A stretch of 64,000 bases of DNA from Shewanella marinintestina (GTDB lineage Bacteria; Pseudomonadota; Gammaproteobacteria; Enterobacterales; Shewanellaceae), in the NCBI RefSeq assembly GCF_023283845.1, contig NZ_JAKILC010000017.1:1-64000 (forward strand), given 5' to 3'. The notes below the pieces were generated by a model, which was given only the letters and a program-made list of their open reading frames with translations, made no database searches and had not been told where the DNA came from. How positions within the stretch are numbered: the first letter of the stretch is position 1; every line of letters starts with the position of its first letter. A program made the position numbers and the translations under genes. Positions 42,596-51,398 of this stretch are shown one piece after another.

Positions 42596-45316
42596 ATGCA
42601 GCTTAACTCAAGATTGGCCAAAGCAATCCGCTTTGCGTTAGCTACAGGTGCCGCAACAGCAGCACTTAGCTCGCCAGTAGTTCTTGCAGCCGATGATGAA
42701 AATGTAGAACGTATCCAAGTTACAGGTTCACGTATTCAACGTAGCGATATGGAAACAGCCACACCAGTCACAGTGTTAAGCGCTGATGAAATGTCTAAAC
42801 AGGGTTTCACTAGCGTTCAAGAGGCATTAGAAAGCCTAACTTCGACAACTGGCGCGATGACAACTCAGTCTGTACACGGATTCACACCTGCAGCATCTTC
42901 TATCAGCCTACGTGGTGCAGGTGCAAACCGTACCTTAACCCTTATCAACGGTAAGCGTTTAAACCAATATCCAAAACCCGCTGGCGGAACAGACAACTTT
43001 GTTGATACTGCTAACCTGCCTATGGAAGCGGTACAACGAATTGAAATCCTACAATCGGGTGGTTCAGCTATTTATGGTGCTGACGCAGTAGGTGGGGTAA
43101 TTAACATCATTCTAAAGAAAGATTTTGAAGGTGTAGCCCTTAAATACCGTCATGGCGATACCACTAACGGTGGCGGTGCAAGTGACCGTATTTCTCTATC
43201 ATTGGGTGCGTCTTCAGACAGAGGTAACGTATCTAGCTTTATCGAATTTACTGACAACCAGTCTCTTTTAGCATCTGACAGAGATAACTTTGGTCTTCAT
43301 ACCGACAATGTTCCACATAGTGAGTTTTCTGGCTACAGCTCATACGGTGCGCGCATTGCAGGTGTTAAGCCTGTAGGCGGCGAAACTCCAACGGGTCAGC
43401 GCGTATTAACTGAACAAGAATGTGAAGCTGGCGGATTCCTTTGGACCGGCAGCACTTGTGGTTTCGATCGCTCTGCATGGCGTGATCTTCAACCTGAAAG
43501 TACACGTTTTATCAGCTCAACCAACTTCAACTATGAACTAGCTGAAGATGTTAGCTTTGTCGGACGTTTAGATTTTGCAGAAGCTAAGTCTGTTACTAAC
43601 ATCGAGCCTTCAGCATTTGATGATTACGACATCACAGTTGATGGTGACAAACTAACTGTCAGTTATGGTCAAATTGGCAAAGATGGGTACATGAGCAAAG
43701 AGTTCGACAAAGACACAGGTCTTGGTGGCGACTTTGCCAATGCAGAAGACGGCTCATATTACTATGCACGTCGTCTACATGAGTTAGGACATCGCTCAAC
43801 AGAAACCAAAACTCGTAACTACTTCTTTACCGCAGGCTTGGAAGGCTTAATTGCTGACGAATACAGCTGGGATGCATCAGTAAACTACGGTCGCACCAGT
43901 GTCGATGTTTTCGGCAGCGGTAACGCGACTGTTGGCGGTATGTTTGACTACATCACTGCAGGCGAAAACGGTAACTCTCTGTTAGAAAATATCTCAGCAG
44001 AAGATGCAGATAAAGTGGCTTACAGCTCATTTGAACGTGCTCAGTCTACCCAAAAGAACGTACAAGCAAACATCACAGGTTCCTTATTTGAGATGGATGC
44101 TGGCGATGCGATGTTCGCGTTTGGTGCTGAATACACGATTCAAGACTACGAAACAGACTCTGATTCAGAGTCTAAAAATGGCAATATCTTAGGCAAAGGT
44201 GGTTCGTCAGGTGCTGGTGAACGCAAAAACTGGGCGACTTATGCTGAAGTTAGCTTCCCTGTATTAGATGATTTAACAATCGATGCAGCACTTCGTTACG
44301 ACCATTACGATAACTTTGGCGGTAATCTTTCGCCACAAATTGCTGTTGAATACCGCCCTGTTAGAGAGCTGTTAGTTCGTGGTTCTTGGAGCTCAGTATT
44401 CCGTGCACCAGATATGCACCGTGTATACGGCGATCCAACAGATGCATTTACGACTGTAATCGACTTTAAGCAATGTGCAGCTATGGGCGGTACACCAGGT
44501 ACCGTTTATCCTGATGAACTGCTGAATGCGGTATGTAATGAATTACACATTGATACCACAACCGGTGCTAACCAAGAGCTTGATGCTGAGACAGGTTATA
44601 CAGCTAACATAGGTGCTGTTTGGGGCGGTGATTCATTTGACGCTTCATTTGACTTATGGGAATGGAAACTTGATGACATGGTCAGCGACATCAGCGCTTC
44701 TCAAGCCGCTCGTGATTATGAGCTGTATGAAGACATGATCACCCGTGACGACCAAGGTACTATTACTCACATTAATGCTGTTGCACAAAACCTTGCTTAC
44801 CAAAAGGTTCGCGGTTTAGATTTAACAGCAGGTTATTCTTGGGATCTAAATAGTTTTGGTGAGCTTAAGCTTAACTTTAGCGGTACCTATATCATCAATT
44901 CTGAGTACCAGTTAACTTCAACTGATCCTGTTGAAGATGATATCGAAAACGGTGGTTTACCACAGTATCGTGCAAACTTAATCTTGGGTTACTACATTGA
45001 AGATTTTGAGGCGACTTTAGGCGCTTACCACACTGCGCGTATGCATGGTGTACAGTACAAATCTTTCAAAGAAGCTGCTGAAAATGCAGGTGAAGCGTTT
45101 GTAGAAGAAGATCATGAAGTGGCTTCACAAACTAAGTGGAACCTAACTGCAGGCTACACTATCTCAGAGTCTATTAAGCTAAAAGCAGGTATCATTAACT
45201 TGTTTGATGCGGGTCCAAACTTTGACCCAACTGATACTCAGTGGCCTCACTACCCACGTGGGATCTACAATGCTCGTGGTCAAGAGTACTTTATTGAAGG
45301 TGAAGTGAAGTTCTAA
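42596..45316 (+). CDS. TonB-dependent outer-membrane receptor
   Basis: The 906-residue precursor has a signal peptide (ending PVVLA, about residue 32), a TonB-box-like ERIQVTGSRI, a plug domain (about 45-165, with LRGAGANRTLTLINGKR and GADAVGGVINI) and a C-terminal 22-strand barrel ending in FIEGEVKF. Two Cys pairs (about residues 275-285 and 620-650) lie in predicted loops. The substrate is unknown; the fold is the large TonB group found in Shewanella and other marine bacteria that take up peptides, sugars or metal chelates. I chose the ATG at 42596 because GGGAG lies 8 nt upstream; the ATG triplet at 42566 would add ten residues without a signal. It converges with the YfcC carrier gene, 214 bp away. 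Confidence 0.93.
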   Translation: MQLNSRLAKAIRFALATGAATAALSSPVVLAADDENVERIQVTGSRIQRSDMETATPVTVLSADEMSKQGFTSVQEALESLTSTTGAMTTQSVHGFTPAASSISLRGAGANRTLTLINGKRLNQYPKPAGGTDNFVDTANLPMEAVQRIEILQSGGSAIYGADAVGGVINIILKKDFEGVALKYRHGDTTNGGGASDRISLSLGASSDRGNVSSFIEFTDNQSLLASDRDNFGLHTDNVPHSEFSGYSSYGARIAGVKPVGGETPTGQRVLTEQECEAGGFLWTGSTCGFDRSAWRDLQPESTRFISSTNFNYELAEDVSFVGRLDFAEAKSVTNIEPSAFDDYDITVDGDKLTVSYGQIGKDGYMSKEFDKDTGLGGDFANAEDGSYYYARRLHELGHRSTETKTRNYFFTAGLEGLIADEYSWDASVNYGRTSVDVFGSGNATVGGMFDYITAGENGNSLLENISAEDADKVAYSSFERAQSTQKNVQANITGSLFEMDAGDAMFAFGAEYTIQDYETDSDSESKNGNILGKGGSSGAGERKNWATYAEVSFPVLDDLTIDAALRYDHYDNFGGNLSPQIAVEYRPVRELLVRGSWSSVFRAPDMHRVYGDPTDAFTTVIDFKQCAAMGGTPGTVYPDELLNAVCNELHIDTTTGANQELDAETGYTANIGAVWGGDSFDASFDLWEWKLDDMVSDISASQAARDYELYEDMITRDDQGTITHINAVAQNLAYQKVRGLDLTAGYSWDLNSFGELKLNFSGTYIINSEYQLTSTDPVEDDIENGGLPQYRANLILGYYIEDFEATLGAYHTARMHGVQYKSFKEAAENAGEAFVEEDHEVASQTKWNLTAGYTISESIKLKAGIINLFDAGPNFDPTDTQWPHYPRGIYNARGQEYFIEGEVKF

Positions 45317-45345
45317 GCTAAGCTCACTTAACCTGATAGTATTTT

Positions 45346-45373
45346 AAACGGCACCTTAGGTGCCGTTTTTTTA
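45346..45373 (+). terminator. rho-independent terminator after the TonB receptor gene
   Basis: AAACGGCACC and GGTGCCGTTT with a TTA loop and a following T-run. It is 29 nt past the stop. Confidence 0.9.
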
Positions 45374-45465
45374 TGTCTAAAGTAAGGCCACCTAAATGAC
45401 TAAAATCAAAAAATTTTTGATGAGAAAATAATTAAAAATATAATGCCAATCTATAATTGTGTTTA

Positions 45466-45491
45466 ATAAAAAGCTCCCAGAAAGGGAGCTT
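45466..45491 (-). terminator. rho-independent terminator after the YfcC-family gene
   Basis: On the minus strand AAGCTCCC and GGGAGCTT with a 5-nt loop run into TTTATT. It is 40 nt past the stop of the carrier gene. Confidence 0.8.
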
Positions 45492-45530
45492 AAACAGCGT
45501 TATGTAAAAGTATCGTGCTCTATTTAATCG

Positions 45531-47075
45531 TTAGCTAAAACCCAAGTAATGCGCACCAATAACGATAACACTTGAAACAACAAATAACGCTAACATGAAA
45601 CGCCAGATAAACTTAAGCCACTGTCCCCAGTCAACGCGGCAGACACCTAAGGTCGCCATCAAAGAAGCTGAAGTCGGTACTAAAATATTGGTAAAGCCGT
45701 CACCAAGTTGAAACGCAAGTACAGATACTTGCCGCGTAACCCCCACAAGATCGGCTAACGGTGCCATTAGCGGCATAGTTAACGCTGCTTGGCCTGATCC
45801 TGATGTTACAAAGAAATTAAACACCGACTGGAACACATACATAAACCAAGCAGACATCACACTTGGCAACTGGCCAATAAACTCACCAGCCTTACTCAAA
45901 ATGGTATTGAGCACACTTGGAGTCGAAGCATCACCACCGCCAAGTAATAATAAAATACCGGAGGCACAACCAACCAGTACAGCCGGCTCCAACATGGTTG
46001 CAGCGCCCCGCTTAAAGCTTACCGCGACCGTATTAATGTCCATTTTATTAAGTTTAAACACCACACCAATAATACCGACAACAATACCCATAGTGAAAAA
46101 CTGGCTGGCGATTTCAGGGATAAACCAGGCTTGGGTAACCACGCCCCAAATAATCCAAGCAACGGTAGCAAAAATCGTCAACAGCACTAAAATATCGCCG
46201 AGATTAAAACGACTATCTAACTTGGCTTCTTTTTGATTTTCTCTAAAATAGCTATCACTTTGATAACTGTATGAGTGCAGAGGGTTAGCTTTTACTTTTG
46301 CGGCGTAACTTAAGGTAAAAATTAGCCCCATTAAGGTAAAGACCGTCCACATAATAAAGCGGACACCCGCTCCAGAAAGTACCGGAACGCCAGCAATACC
46401 TTGAGCGATTGCAACACTAAATGGATTCATCCACGATGCGGCAAAACCTATTTGGGTGGCAACATAAGTCACCATAACAGTTGTTATACCGTCATAGCCT
46501 AAACGGATCATCAGTGGACAAATGATAATCGCAAATGCGATGGCCTCCTCGCCCATGCCAAATACTGCACCGCCTAACGAAAACAGGATGAAGATAACCG
46601 GTATAAACAGCCCCTCTTTGCCCCGTGTCACATCAATCAGCTTTAATATGCCGTTGTCTATGGTGCCTGTAGCCATGACAATGCCAAACGCACCACCAAT
46701 AACCAACATAAACATGATCACGCCAATAGCGCTGCCCCATTTTGAGCCCGATACCAAACCTTCAAAGGCAAAATTAAAAAAGCCTGCGCCGCCATGTCCT
46801 TCAAATAAGGCAACGGGCTTTAAAATGGGCTCTCCTGCATCATCAACTTCAAAGGCAAAAGAGTTTGGATCAATAACGCTACGACTTTTTTCAACTCCGT
46901 CAACAACATAAGTCACTTCCTGAGTGTCAAAAGAGCCTATCGGTACAAAGTAAGTCAGAACGGCTGCCGCAATGGCGACAAAAAAGATGATGACGAGAGT
47001 GTCAGGCATTTTCCACCTTACACCAGAGGCAGTTGCTTGCTCGTTGCTAGTATTTATTGGGCTAACAGGATCCAT
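45531..47075 (-). CDS. YfcC family carrier (C4-dicarboxylate anaerobic carrier-like)
   Basis: The 514-residue protein has about twelve hydrophobic helices, an external loop (about 55-110) and a central hydrophilic loop. The conserved re-entrant motifs GMGEEAIAFAII and TSGSGQAALTMP occur in the first and second halves, as in YfcC/ArcD-like and DcuC-like carriers. It probably exchanges or imports amino acids or peptides in the inner membrane; the true substrate is unknown. GGA lies before the ATG. It converges with the TonB receptor gene, which could supply the outer-membrane step, but this is conjecture. Confidence 0.85.
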   Translation of the reverse strand: MDPVSPINTSNEQATASGVRWKMPDTLVIIFFVAIAAAVLTYFVPIGSFDTQEVTYVVDGVEKSRSVIDPNSFAFEVDDAGEPILKPVALFEGHGGAGFFNFAFEGLVSGSKWGSAIGVIMFMLVIGGAFGIVMATGTIDNGILKLIDVTRGKEGLFIPVIFILFSLGGAVFGMGEEAIAFAIIICPLMIRLGYDGITTVMVTYVATQIGFAASWMNPFSVAIAQGIAGVPVLSGAGVRFIMWTVFTLMGLIFTLSYAAKVKANPLHSYSYQSDSYFRENQKEAKLDSRFNLGDILVLLTIFATVAWIIWGVVTQAWFIPEIASQFFTMGIVVGIIGVVFKLNKMDINTVAVSFKRGAATMLEPAVLVGCASGILLLLGGGDASTPSVLNTILSKAGEFIGQLPSVMSAWFMYVFQSVFNFFVTSGSGQAALTMPLMAPLADLVGVTRQVSVLAFQLGDGFTNILVPTSASLMATLGVCRVDWGQWLKFIWRFMLALFVVSSVIVIGAHYLGFS

Positions 47076-47233
47076 TTTGCTTCCACTTTATTATTATATG
47101 GCGGCAAATATAAACCAATGTCTAGCCCTTGACCAGCATGGGGTTAACCTATTTATGTACAACTAACATTAAGCCATAACATTAGCGTTTCATAAGTTAT
47201 ACCTTTACTTAGGGATTAATACAGCCCCTCGTA

Positions 47234-48676
47234 TTACTGATTAGTCACAGTTCGTTTAGCAAGCGCATGTTCGATGATATGATTGAGCAGCAACATAGAT
47301 AGTGAAAACACCAGTGCAGGAACAATTGGATGTATACCCGCTTGCAAGGGGATTTGTAGCTGTAAGGCCAAATAACTCAGCATTCCGCTGCACATAGCAA
47401 TCAAAGCCGACTGACCACTGACACTAGGGAAAAATAGTCCGGCTATTATAGGCCATAAAAAAACGGCCTGCAGAGCACCAAATGCCGCAAGGTTTATCCA
47501 CACAATCATGTCTGGTGGCTCTATTGCCCAAAAACAAGCTAATGCCGTGATGACAATCATCATTACTTGCGTTAATCGAACTTGATGAGTAGGAGTCATA
47601 TTGGGTCTAGTTTTTACAATGCCGTCACGCACGATACTCACTGCAGATTGCAATAACATTGAGTCCACTGATGACATTACTGCCGCAATAGGGGCTGCCA
47701 GTAAAATCCCAGCCCAAAACGGCGTCATCAGTTGCGCAATTAGCGTTGGCATGATTTGATCTGGGATCACTAATTCAGGAAAAAGAATGCGACCTAGAAA
47801 ACCACATAGATGTGGGATGAGTGTCATTAAAAAACAGATTAATGTTCCCCAAATCATGCCACGCTTCAATGATTTACTATCTTTCACCGCAAGCAACCTG
47901 ACAATAGTATGTGGTAAACCCATAGTTCCAAAGCAAATTAACACCCAAAACGACAACATCATAGGCCAGCCAAGGGCATCACCGACTCCATGAGGACTGA
48001 GTAATTCAGGTGTATTTGAGGTCTCAGATGCAAGCTTGCTCGCTAAATCTGGCTGAGTAAGAATAACCATCAACAAGATAATTAACCCCATCAGCATTAC
48101 CATGCCTTGCAGCGCATCAGTTAAAACTACAGCGCGAAAGCCACCGGTTAATGTATAAGCCAGCACGGTTACGACAAACACACCGAGACCTAATTCATAA
48201 CTTATGCCAGTAACACCTGAAAGCAAACGCGCACCGCCAATAAATTGCACCGCAATCATAGCCACAAAGCCAATCACTAAACTTAGCATAGCTATACTAC
48301 TTAACCAGCTGTTGTTATAGCGATTGTCTAACCATTCAATAATGGTGCTGTATCGTTGTTTTTGCGCTAAAAACTTAGGCCCTAATACACCTAACGTTAA
48401 AATAACCACTGGCACTTGGATCACAGCAAGCCATACCCAGCCTAAGCCGTATTTATAAGCAGCCCCAGGACCACCAATAAATGACCCGGCACTGGTGTAG
48501 GTTGCAACAAGTGTTAACGCTAATAATGGACCACCAAGAAAAGCACCACCTATGAAAAAACGTTTCGCTTTATCATCATTAAGTAATGCTGACTGGCTAG
48601 ATTGACGGGCACTCCAGATTCGAGTGATCACTAAGCTAAGCGCTAAATAAATTAATACCGGAATTAAGCTAGTCAT
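47234..48676 (-). CDS. panF: sodium/pantothenate symporter PanF
   Basis: PanF takes up pantothenate (vitamin B5) with Na+. The 480-residue protein has thirteen hydrophobic helices and the SSS sodium-site region YTSAGSFIGGPGAAYKYGLGWVW. The neighbour, a DUF997 gene whose stop overlaps the panF start by 8 nt, is the E. coli YhdT partner and confirms the identification. It is the second gene of a two-gene operon. Confidence 0.93.
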   Translation of the reverse strand: MTSLIPVLIYLALSLVITRIWSARQSSQSALLNDDKAKRFFIGGAFLGGPLLALTLVATYTSAGSFIGGPGAAYKYGLGWVWLAVIQVPVVILTLGVLGPKFLAQKQRYSTIIEWLDNRYNNSWLSSIAMLSLVIGFVAMIAVQFIGGARLLSGVTGISYELGLGVFVVTVLAYTLTGGFRAVVLTDALQGMVMLMGLIILLMVILTQPDLASKLASETSNTPELLSPHGVGDALGWPMMLSFWVLICFGTMGLPHTIVRLLAVKDSKSLKRGMIWGTLICFLMTLIPHLCGFLGRILFPELVIPDQIMPTLIAQLMTPFWAGILLAAPIAAVMSSVDSMLLQSAVSIVRDGIVKTRPNMTPTHQVRLTQVMMIVITALACFWAIEPPDMIVWINLAAFGALQAVFLWPIIAGLFFPSVSGQSALIAMCSGMLSYLALQLQIPLQAGIHPIVPALVFSLSMLLLNHIIEHALAKRTVTNQ

Positions 48677-48872
48677 TATGTTTTTCAGTCATACGGCTCA
48701 GCAACCAACTAAGGCTGACTATCAATAGTATTGGCGCAGCAATACAGGAAAGCCAAAACCATAAGGGTAAACCATACCAAGTTCCAAAGTGTTGCAACCA
48801 TAAAGGGCCGGCACACCAAAGGAAAAAGTAACTAAAAGCGAGTAACAATGAGGTTTTTGTAAGTAAACTCAT
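48669..48872 (-). CDS. yhdT: DUF997 membrane protein YhdT
   Basis: The 67-residue protein has two hydrophobic helices (about 6-25 and 34-56) with GLPLWFWLSCIAAPILL, as in E. coli YhdT, and overlaps panF. The role is unknown; it is probably a small partner of PanF, as DUF4212 is for another SSS symporter in this window. I chose the ATG at 48872 (MSLLTKTSLL) because a frame extending to a TTG at 48917 adds 15 residues without a ribosome site; neither start has a strong one. Confidence 0.85.
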   Translation of the reverse strand: MSLLTKTSLLLAFSYFFLWCAGPLWLQHFGTWYGLPLWFWLSCIAAPILLIVSLSWLLSRMTEKHND

Positions 48873-49045
48873 ATATGAGGAGCGCCACTGCTGGTGTAAG
48901 CCGTAAATTTTAATCAATAATAATCAGCGATACCAGCTATCTGCGGGCCATTTAGTAAAAACATGATTCGCGTTCAATTCTCATCACTAATAAAAACCTA
49001 CGGATCATTATATAAAGTCACTAAATACTGTTTTCGTAACCAATA

Positions 49046-49073
49046 AAAAAGCAGCTCATCTGAACTGCTTTAT
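49046..49073 (-). terminator. rho-independent terminator after focA
   Basis: On the minus strand AAAGCAGTTCA and TGAGCTGCTTT (one T-G pair) are followed by TTTATT. It is about 33 nt past the focA stop. Confidence 0.8.
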
Positions 49074-49105
49074 TTAAGAAAAACCTAACACCTAGTAACC
49101 AAGCA

Positions 49106-50041
49106 CTAACGCTTACTTGCAGAGTCCGCACGAGTCGTTGCATCAACAAACTGCGTGCTTTCATTAACTGATTGAGTTGTTAGCGCGCTGTTTTCTACCA
49201 TCCAATAGCCCAAGCCTACAAATACACCGCCACCGACAATGTTACCTAACGTGACAGGGATAAGGTTATTGAAGACAAAGTTCATTATCGTTAAATCAGC
49301 AAACTTATCACGGCTAATGTTTAATGCTTCAAACCAGGCAGGATCAGCAAACTGGTGAATAGTGATCCCTAGCGGTACCATAAACATATTGGCGATGCTG
49401 TGCTCAAATCCACTGCTAACAAACATAGCAACTGGCAACATAAGCAGTACAACTTTAGTTAAAATGTCTTTGGTGGCAAATGTCATCCATACACCAAGGC
49501 AAACCATCATGTTACATAAAATCCCCAAGACAAATGCTTGAGTCCAGCTGTGATGCAATTTATGTTGTGCAATATTCAGTGCACTTAATCCCCAACGTCC
49601 ACCATCGAGTTGGTACATCCCGGCTAGCGTGATGAGTAACACCATCAACATAGCGCCAACAAAGTTACCGGCATACACGCGTGCCCAGCACTTAATTACC
49701 GCTAGGGTACTAACCTTTTTCTGTGCCCAAGCAACGCTACTAAGCACTGTGCTGGTGAATAACTCCCCACCACAAACCACAACTAGGATCAGACCTAAAC
49801 TGAACGCTAAACCGCCAATAAAACGTGTTAGCCCCCAAGAACCTTGGCTACCGGTAGTGACGGTAATATAAAAAACAAAAGCCAAAGCAATAAAAGCACC
49901 CGCAAAAATAGCGAGTCCAAAAGATTGCTTCTTAGACTTGAAAACTTTATCTGCGCCATAACTCGCAGCTTGTTCAACGAGGCTCAATTTAGCTGCAGAC
50001 AAAGTGTCAGGTGCCTTGTTTGGCTGGTGATTCACAGTCAT
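49106..50041 (-). CDS. focA: formate channel FocA (FNT family)
   Basis: FocA moves formate across the inner membrane during mixed-acid fermentation. The 311-residue protein has six hydrophobic helices and the FNT motifs GGELFTS and the pore histidine in SSGFEHSIANMF. The location divergent from pflB identifies it as formate, not nitrite, channel; in E. coli focA precedes pflB in one operon, here the two face away from each other. GGTGG lies 5 nt before the ATG. A PdhR-type operator lies 160 bp upstream. Confidence 0.94.
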   Translation of the reverse strand: MTVNHQPNKAPDTLSAAKLSLVEQAASYGADKVFKSKKQSFGLAIFAGAFIALAFVFYITVTTGSQGSWGLTRFIGGLAFSLGLILVVVCGGELFTSTVLSSVAWAQKKVSTLAVIKCWARVYAGNFVGAMLMVLLITLAGMYQLDGGRWGLSALNIAQHKLHHSWTQAFVLGILCNMMVCLGVWMTFATKDILTKVVLLMLPVAMFVSSGFEHSIANMFMVPLGITIHQFADPAWFEALNISRDKFADLTIMNFVFNNLIPVTLGNIVGGGVFVGLGYWMVENSALTTQSVNESTQFVDATTRADSASKR

Positions 50042-50200
50042 TTAATCCACCCAATATGGTTACGTCTGTCAAAACCGAATACAAATAACATAAACTATCT
50101 CCACAACCCCAATATTCATCAATCACTTACAGTCTAAACAAGACTTAAAAATACAGAACCAAAACCGGTATGTTCAATGAGGGCTAGCGCCTCAAAGGTA

Positions 50201-50217
50201 AATTGGTCATACCAATT
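50201..50217. promoter_or_regulatory. PdhR-type operator upstream of focA
   Basis: AATTGGTCATACCAATT is a perfect match to the PdhR consensus (ATTGGTNNNACCAAT). PdhR is a GntR regulator that releases DNA when pyruvate binds. It lies 160 bp from the focA start, just downstream of a possible -10 (TAAAAT on the minus strand, 50225-50220). Confidence 0.8.
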
Positions 50218-51165
50218 TGATTTTATGTAAGCCAAGATAACATAGCTGTAAAATAAAGGCATTAAAAACGCCTTACTAATATAGCAAAATATGATCATAG
50301 TTTAATCTAGATCTAATTATGACGAGTTTATCCCATTCATTTATGTCGATTCGTTGATGGGAAGAGCCATTTATTGCAATACAATCGCCCTGCTGCACTG
50401 GTTTTTCTCGGTTACAGATATACAAAAAAAACATATCTTTTGTGATAACGGATGCTATTCGGAATAGGTTGCAGCTGCTTTATAATCACTAAAAAAATCT
50501 CCAAATTTATCCGTGTCGCCTATAGCCATTATTCATTAGCCAGCCAAAAGCCCACTCGACTATCGCGGTAGCACTTTCCCTTATCGCAACATGCCATTTC
50601 CAGTTAAAGCTGTAATATCACTCTCACAAAATATGACCTGAGCAGTTTTGCCGTATTGCCCCTAAAACCGGTAAATACATACAGGTTACAAGTTAGCAAC
50701 CTCACACCGACTAGAGCATTAAAGATAGTGGTTTATTGTCTTAGCTAAACAATTAAATGACCACTTTGTTGATTACTACAGCTTGACTAACACATTTGGC
50801 AGTTATTTTTTAGCCAAGTTGATTCATATGTATTCAACTTCAAGCTCACAATTAAATGCTTACTAACTAGACCGACATTGGTAACAGAGGTAATTTTTCA
50901 TCTATAATTTCGATGCTATTTATAGTGCTTTTATTGTTAAAGCATTATTTCTAGCAAGAAGTTAGCTTGATATTGAAACTCTGAGCATAGGCTTACATAT
51001 TTACTTTAAGTAACTTGCGAAAATCAGACCAGTTTTAAACTCAAGCAATAAACCTGAGACACTAAAAGCAGCTATCGTTCAAAAAGTGCTACCTCGGTAA
51101 CAGTTTTTGCATTTCTCAGCCAGATGAAGACTGATTTAAGTGCAGTGCATCCTAGGTTATGCTAA

Positions 51166-51171
51166 TATAAT
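51166..51171 (+). promoter_or_regulatory. likely pflB -10 element
   Basis: A consensus TATAAT with no good -35 hexamer at 17 bp, so it probably needs an activator. Transcription would start near 51178, inside or beside the PdhR site. The leader would be about 220 nt. Confidence 0.55.
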
Positions 51172-51178
51172 CATGGTT

Positions 51179-51195
51179 AATTGGTCTTACCAATT
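51179..51195. promoter_or_regulatory. PdhR-type operator at the pflB start
   Basis: AATTGGTCTTACCAATT, a perfect PdhR palindrome, sits at the expected transcription start, in a position to repress pflB when pyruvate is low. Confidence 0.85.
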
Positions 51196-51257
51196 TTAAT
51201 CTTCAGCCAGAGATGAGTGCTGGAGAATACAAGACAATTGAACTGAACAGATTACTG

Positions 51258-51310
51258 CGAAGTGAAATTACTTCGAAACGCGTCAATATGAATTCATGTT
51301 TAACGCGTTT
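51258..51310 (+). other. structured pflB 5' leader
   Basis: Two hairpins can form: CGAAGT/ACTTCG (51258-51275) and a wider AAACGCGT/ACGCGTTT pair (51276-51283 with 51303-51310). They lie in the predicted untranslated leader between the promoter and the pflB start. Their role is unknown; stability or post-transcriptional control is possible. Confidence 0.5.
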
Positions 51311-51398
51311 AAGAATTTACTATTGGTGTATCGCACGCCTCATTTAGAGCCAATATCGATACCCAACAACCTTATCTCAAACAGAAGGTAATTGTACG

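Larger units (their letters stand above)
50042..51398. other. 1.36-kb divergent focA/pflB regulatory region
   Basis: No gene is supported here; the few short frames have no ribosome sites. Both ends carry PdhR-type operators (50201-50217 and 51179-51195). A TATAAT at 51166-51171 is the likely pflB -10. The middle (about 50400-51100) is AT-rich, with a palindrome-like GTTGA/TCAAC pair at about 50818-50838. No good match to the FNR consensus TTGATNNNNATCAA was found by eye. Confidence 0.6.

Noticed and set aside
42596..47075. TonB receptor and YfcC carrier as one uptake system
   Set aside because: They converge, each with its own terminator, and neither substrate can be told from sequence; kept only as a remark.
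50818..50838. GTTGA...TCAAC palindrome-like element as an FNR or CRP site for pflB
   Set aside because: The spacing does not fit TTGATNNNNATCAA, and it lies more than 300 bp from the likely promoter.
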